Below are positions 7,074 to 9,563 of a stretch of 9,563 nt of DNA, piece after piece. How positions within the stretch are numbered: the stretch's first letter is position 1; each line of letters starts with the position of its first letter. Under the pieces are notes generated by a model. That model did no database searches, had not been told where the DNA came from, and saw only the letters and a program-made list of their open reading frames with translations. A program made the position numbers and the translations under genes. Origin of the DNA: CAYGXH01 sp964354485 (lineage in GTDB: Bacteria; Bacteroidota; Ignavibacteria; UBA10030; SZUA-254); assembly GCA_964354485.1 (NCBI GenBank), contig CAYGZY010000122.1, positions 1 through 9,563 of the forward strand, written 5' to 3'.

Positions 7074-7964
7074 TCACCGCAGGAAAAGAAGCGCAACACC
7101 ACCAACAGCCACGAAAGCGCCGCTCACAGCACGCCAGTTCAATTTTTCCTTGTAAATAATTCTAACAATGGGAAGCATGATGATTGGCACAATTGCCATT
7201 ATCGTAGCCGCAACACCAACGTCCGTATTACCAATCGCAATAAGACTGAACGAGATGCCAAGGAAGGAACCGAACATGGCGCCGAGGGCCGTCAGAATAA
7301 AAGCCCTCCTGTTTTTTTTCAGCATCCTCAAAGGACTCTCAAACCGGCTTGTCATCATCGCAAGGGGAAGGAGGAAAATCAACGAGGAAATAATTCTGAT
7401 TGCTGACGCGACGAAACCATTTACATCCGATTCCTGAAATGCCATTTTTGCGAAAATCAGACTCACACCCTGCCCCACTGCACCAAGTAAAGCATAGCTG
7501 ATCCCTGCGACGCTTGCGATGTTCTTTTCCGAAGTCCTGTCCGATCGGTCAAAAACGACAATACCGATGCCAAATAATGTAACGCCGATTCCGATCACTC
7601 CGAGGAAGGATATAGTTTCACCAAGAAAATAATAAGCGAGAGTCGCGGCTATCGCAGGCGCAAGCGACATAATGAGCATACTGATCCGCGCGCCAATTTC
7701 CTGGAACGCCTTGAATAAAAAAGTATCGCCAAGAGATAATCCGATAAAGCCGCTGATGCAGAGATTGGCATACTGCCGCAGCGACAGTTTTAAATCCAGA
7801 CCGAGAACAAGTATGAAAATTATAAGATAAATAGCAGCGAGAATTAGTCGTGTAATATTAACCTGGAACGACCCTATCCTTTTGATGGCAGATGCAAACA
7901 CCATCGCACTTCCAGCCCAGAGGCAGGCAGTGAGCAGGGCACTTAATTCACCGATGTAAGACAT
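7074..7964 (-). CDS. EamA/DMT-family permease 2
   Basis: A 296-residue inner-membrane protein of the drug/metabolite transporter superfamily with about ten membrane segments in two EamA repeats (roughly residues 4-138 and 151-295). The first repeat ends its fourth segment with LAPAIAATLAYYFLGETIS (101-119, E116 in the conserved LGE). The second has MAIVPIIMLPIVRIIYKEKL (256-275, E273). A polar loop near 140-150 (DRSDRTSEKN) separates the halves. The substrate is unknown. It is only distantly similar to the other EamA permease here, so the two are not a recent duplication. The start at 7964 places Met just before segment 1; no Shine-Dalgarno sequence is seen. The stop codon faces that of polA with three bases between. 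The TPR-protein gene lies 57 bases upstream on the same strand without an obvious terminator, so a two-gene operon is possible. Confidence 0.9.
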   Translation of the reverse strand: MSYIGELSALLTACLWAGSAMVFASAIKRIGSFQVNITRLILAAIYLIIFILVLGLDLKLSLRQYANLCISGFIGLSLGDTFLFKAFQEIGARISMLIMSLAPAIAATLAYYFLGETISFLGVIGIGVTLFGIGIVVFDRSDRTSEKNIASVAGISYALLGAVGQGVSLIFAKMAFQESDVNGFVASAIRIISSLIFLLPLAMMTSRFESPLRMLKKNRRAFILTALGAMFGSFLGISFSLIAIGNTDVGVAATIMAIVPIIMLPIVRIIYKEKLNWRAVSGAFVAVGGVALLFLR

Positions 7965-8021
7965 AACTGATTGATTATTAGAAGAAGAATTTAATGTGCA
8001 TGTTAGGTTAGAAAATCAATC

Positions 8022-9311
8022 TCATTTTGATTTCTTCAGGAAATCCAGCCTGGCCCGCGCCTGCTTCAGCTGCTCGTTATCGATATGAACGCTATCAAGA
8101 TGAGCCTGTTCTATATAGAGTCCGTAATTCCTGATCGCATTCTTTTTATCTTTCAACCGATCGTACGCAAGCGCGAGATAGAAATACGCGTCGGAGTTCC
8201 GCGGATCAAGATCAATGGCTTTCCGGCACTCAACAGCCGCCTGGCGGTACTTTTTAATTGTATAAAATAACGAACCAAGACGGTAGTGCACCATGCCGAT
8301 TGATTCCGGGTGGTATTCCTGGATTGCCCGGCGATACGCTCTAATGGTATTTTCGGTGGAATCAAGTTTTGTGTATGCCAGCGCTAAATTAATGTAATAT
8401 GTCGGTTCGGTTGGCTCTTTCGCAATTGCCTTTTGATATGCATCCCGTGCAATTTCGTAATGCTCTGTGAGTAGAGCGGTATACCCGTATTGTGCCTGAA
8501 AAGTACTATTTGAAGAATCAAACTCCACCGCTTTCCGGGAATAAACAAAGGCACTGTCATTTTTTTTCATTTTACAGAATGTCACACTCGCCTTGTGATA
8601 GAATTCAGGATTATCCGGTTGCAATTCTATCACCCTCAAATAAAGTCGTAATGAACCCGCATATTCGCTATCTGCGAAGTAAAGCGAGGCAAGAGCAGAA
8701 AGACCCGGAATGTAGCGGGAATTTAGCGAAACACATCTTGAAAGGTAAGGAAAGGCAGACTTATTGTCACTCAGGGCTATGTGTACAATACCAAGGTAAT
8801 AATCAGTGAGGAAATCGTGTGGATTTAAACAATGAAGGCGCTCGAAAACTTCACCGGCCTGTTGATACGCTTTACTATCATAAAGCAACACACCAAGTTG
8901 AAAATACGCAGGGATATATGCTGAATCAAGTTTAATAATCATTTCATACTGTGTTTGCGCCTTGCGCGTATCCCCTGAAAGGGCAAGAATGCGCGCATAC
9001 TGAAACCGATAACCGATGTTGAGCGAATCCCTTCTCACGGCACTTCCTAAATGAATTAAACCTATATCAATTTTATTAACAGCCGAATAACTCAATCCAA
9101 GGTAATATTTGACTAAAGAACCGGGAGCTGAATCTACTATTGAATCCATGACAGCAATTGCCTCTTTGTATTTACCTTCGGAGTAGAGCTGAATGCCATA
9201 TTTTGCGAGGCTGTCGATCTGTCTATCGGAGAATTGTTCCTGCGAATACCCGAGATCAGATTGCAGGGACATAATAGTCACTACGATTACCGCAATTCTC
9301 AATCTGTGCAT
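8022..9311 (-). CDS. Exported TPR-repeat protein
   Basis: A 429-residue protein of about eleven consecutive tetratricopeptide repeats behind an N-terminal signal peptide (MHRLRIAVIVVTIMSLQSDLGYS, probable cleavage before QEQ). The repeats run almost to the C-terminus, about 34 residues each, with typical signatures such as AYFQLGVLLYDSKAYQQAGEVF and AYFYLALAYDRLKDKKNAI. The protein ends in a short basic tail (LDFLKKSK). TPR arrays are protein-binding scaffolds; no catalytic domain is visible and the partner is unknown, so a periplasmic or outer-membrane-associated scaffold is inferred. Start: the frame stays open to an ATG at 9494, but the preferred start is 9309-9311. It places the signal peptide at the N-terminus and has GAGG six bases upstream on the minus strand. 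ATG 9321-9323 is a near alternative. The gene lies upstream of the EamA permease 2 gene on the same strand. Confidence 0.88.
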   Translation of the reverse strand: MHRLRIAVIVVTIMSLQSDLGYSQEQFSDRQIDSLAKYGIQLYSEGKYKEAIAVMDSIVDSAPGSLVKYYLGLSYSAVNKIDIGLIHLGSAVRRDSLNIGYRFQYARILALSGDTRKAQTQYEMIIKLDSAYIPAYFQLGVLLYDSKAYQQAGEVFERLHCLNPHDFLTDYYLGIVHIALSDNKSAFPYLSRCVSLNSRYIPGLSALASLYFADSEYAGSLRLYLRVIELQPDNPEFYHKASVTFCKMKKNDSAFVYSRKAVEFDSSNSTFQAQYGYTALLTEHYEIARDAYQKAIAKEPTEPTYYINLALAYTKLDSTENTIRAYRRAIQEYHPESIGMVHYRLGSLFYTIKKYRQAAVECRKAIDLDPRNSDAYFYLALAYDRLKDKKNAIRNYGLYIEQAHLDSVHIDNEQLKQARARLDFLKKSK

Positions 9312-9519
9312 ATCGTGCCTCATATATCGTGTATTAATTCGACCACTGTTGATCGGGACACTATGCCGGATTAACTCCAGTTTGAAGATTATTTTTATGA
9401 TATACCGAAAACTGATAAATATAAGGATATTTCCATAATATTTCAGGTTACGAAGCAGATCGTAAGGTATTTCCCGATACGCGTATAAGATCAATTGATG
9501 ACATTATGGGGTAGTTGTG

Positions 9520-9540
9520 CAGAATAACGTGGATATTCTG
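9520..9540. repeat. Short inverted repeat upstream of the TPR gene
   Basis: CAGAATA (9520-9526) and TATTCTG (9534-9540) are perfect seven-base arms around a seven-base centre. Six A residues follow on the plus strand. The site is about 210 bases upstream of the preferred TPR-protein start, in an AT-rich gene-free stretch (9312-9563) where I can place no convincing promoter. It could be an operator or a chance palindrome. Confidence 0.25.
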
Positions 9541-9563
9541 AAAAAACATTGACAATGATTAAT

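Noticed and set aside
9312..9494. N-terminal extension of the TPR protein to the ATG at 9494
   Set aside because: The extra 61 residues precede a clear signal peptide, resemble translated AT-rich spacer, and the internal ATG at 9309 has a GAGG at good spacing.

Overview
The window looks like ordinary chromosomal DNA from a free-living, probably Gram-negative bacterium of moderate GC. I see no phage, IS, CRISPR or plasmid genes. A secreted TPR protein, several genes without a clear Shine-Dalgarno site and a GvpF/L-like gene would fit the FCB (Bacteroidota/Ignavibacteria-like) part of the tree. That placement is inference and weak.

Layout from left to right. Bases 1-393 hold no gene I can support, but do hold a good sigma70-type promoter (114-142) firing leftward out of the window. 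A leftward gene (394-1602) encodes a GvpF/GvpL-like gas-vesicle protein with an extra N-terminal helical region; no other gvp gene is visible. Upstream of it lie an AT-rich spacer, a small hairpin repeat (1768-1812) and a tRNA-Ser(UGA) gene (1812-1898, leftward). Next come a leftward EamA/DMT permease (1970-2830) and, divergent from it across 74 bases, a rightward MdtG-like MFS drug exporter (2905-4107). DNA polymerase I (polA, 4149-7070) follows closely in the same direction. polA converges on a second EamA/DMT permease (7074-7964, leftward) with only three bases between the stop codons. The leftward gene at 8022-9311 encodes an exported protein of about eleven TPR repeats and may share a transcript with that permease.

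The genes do not form an evident pathway: one replication/repair enzyme, three small-molecule transporters, one tRNA, one probable periplasmic TPR protein and one orphan gas-vesicle-type protein.

The most interesting signal is a roughly 45-base hairpin element present twice in the same orientation. One copy abuts the 3' end of tRNA-Ser; the other lies in frame inside polA, in the linker between the 5'-nuclease and proofreading domains. The copies are 36/45 identical and all nine differences are transitions. Two pairs of differences are compensatory, so base pairing is kept in both stems. This resembles the Rickettsia palindromic elements that insert into genes, and suggests a dispersed repeat family in this genome.
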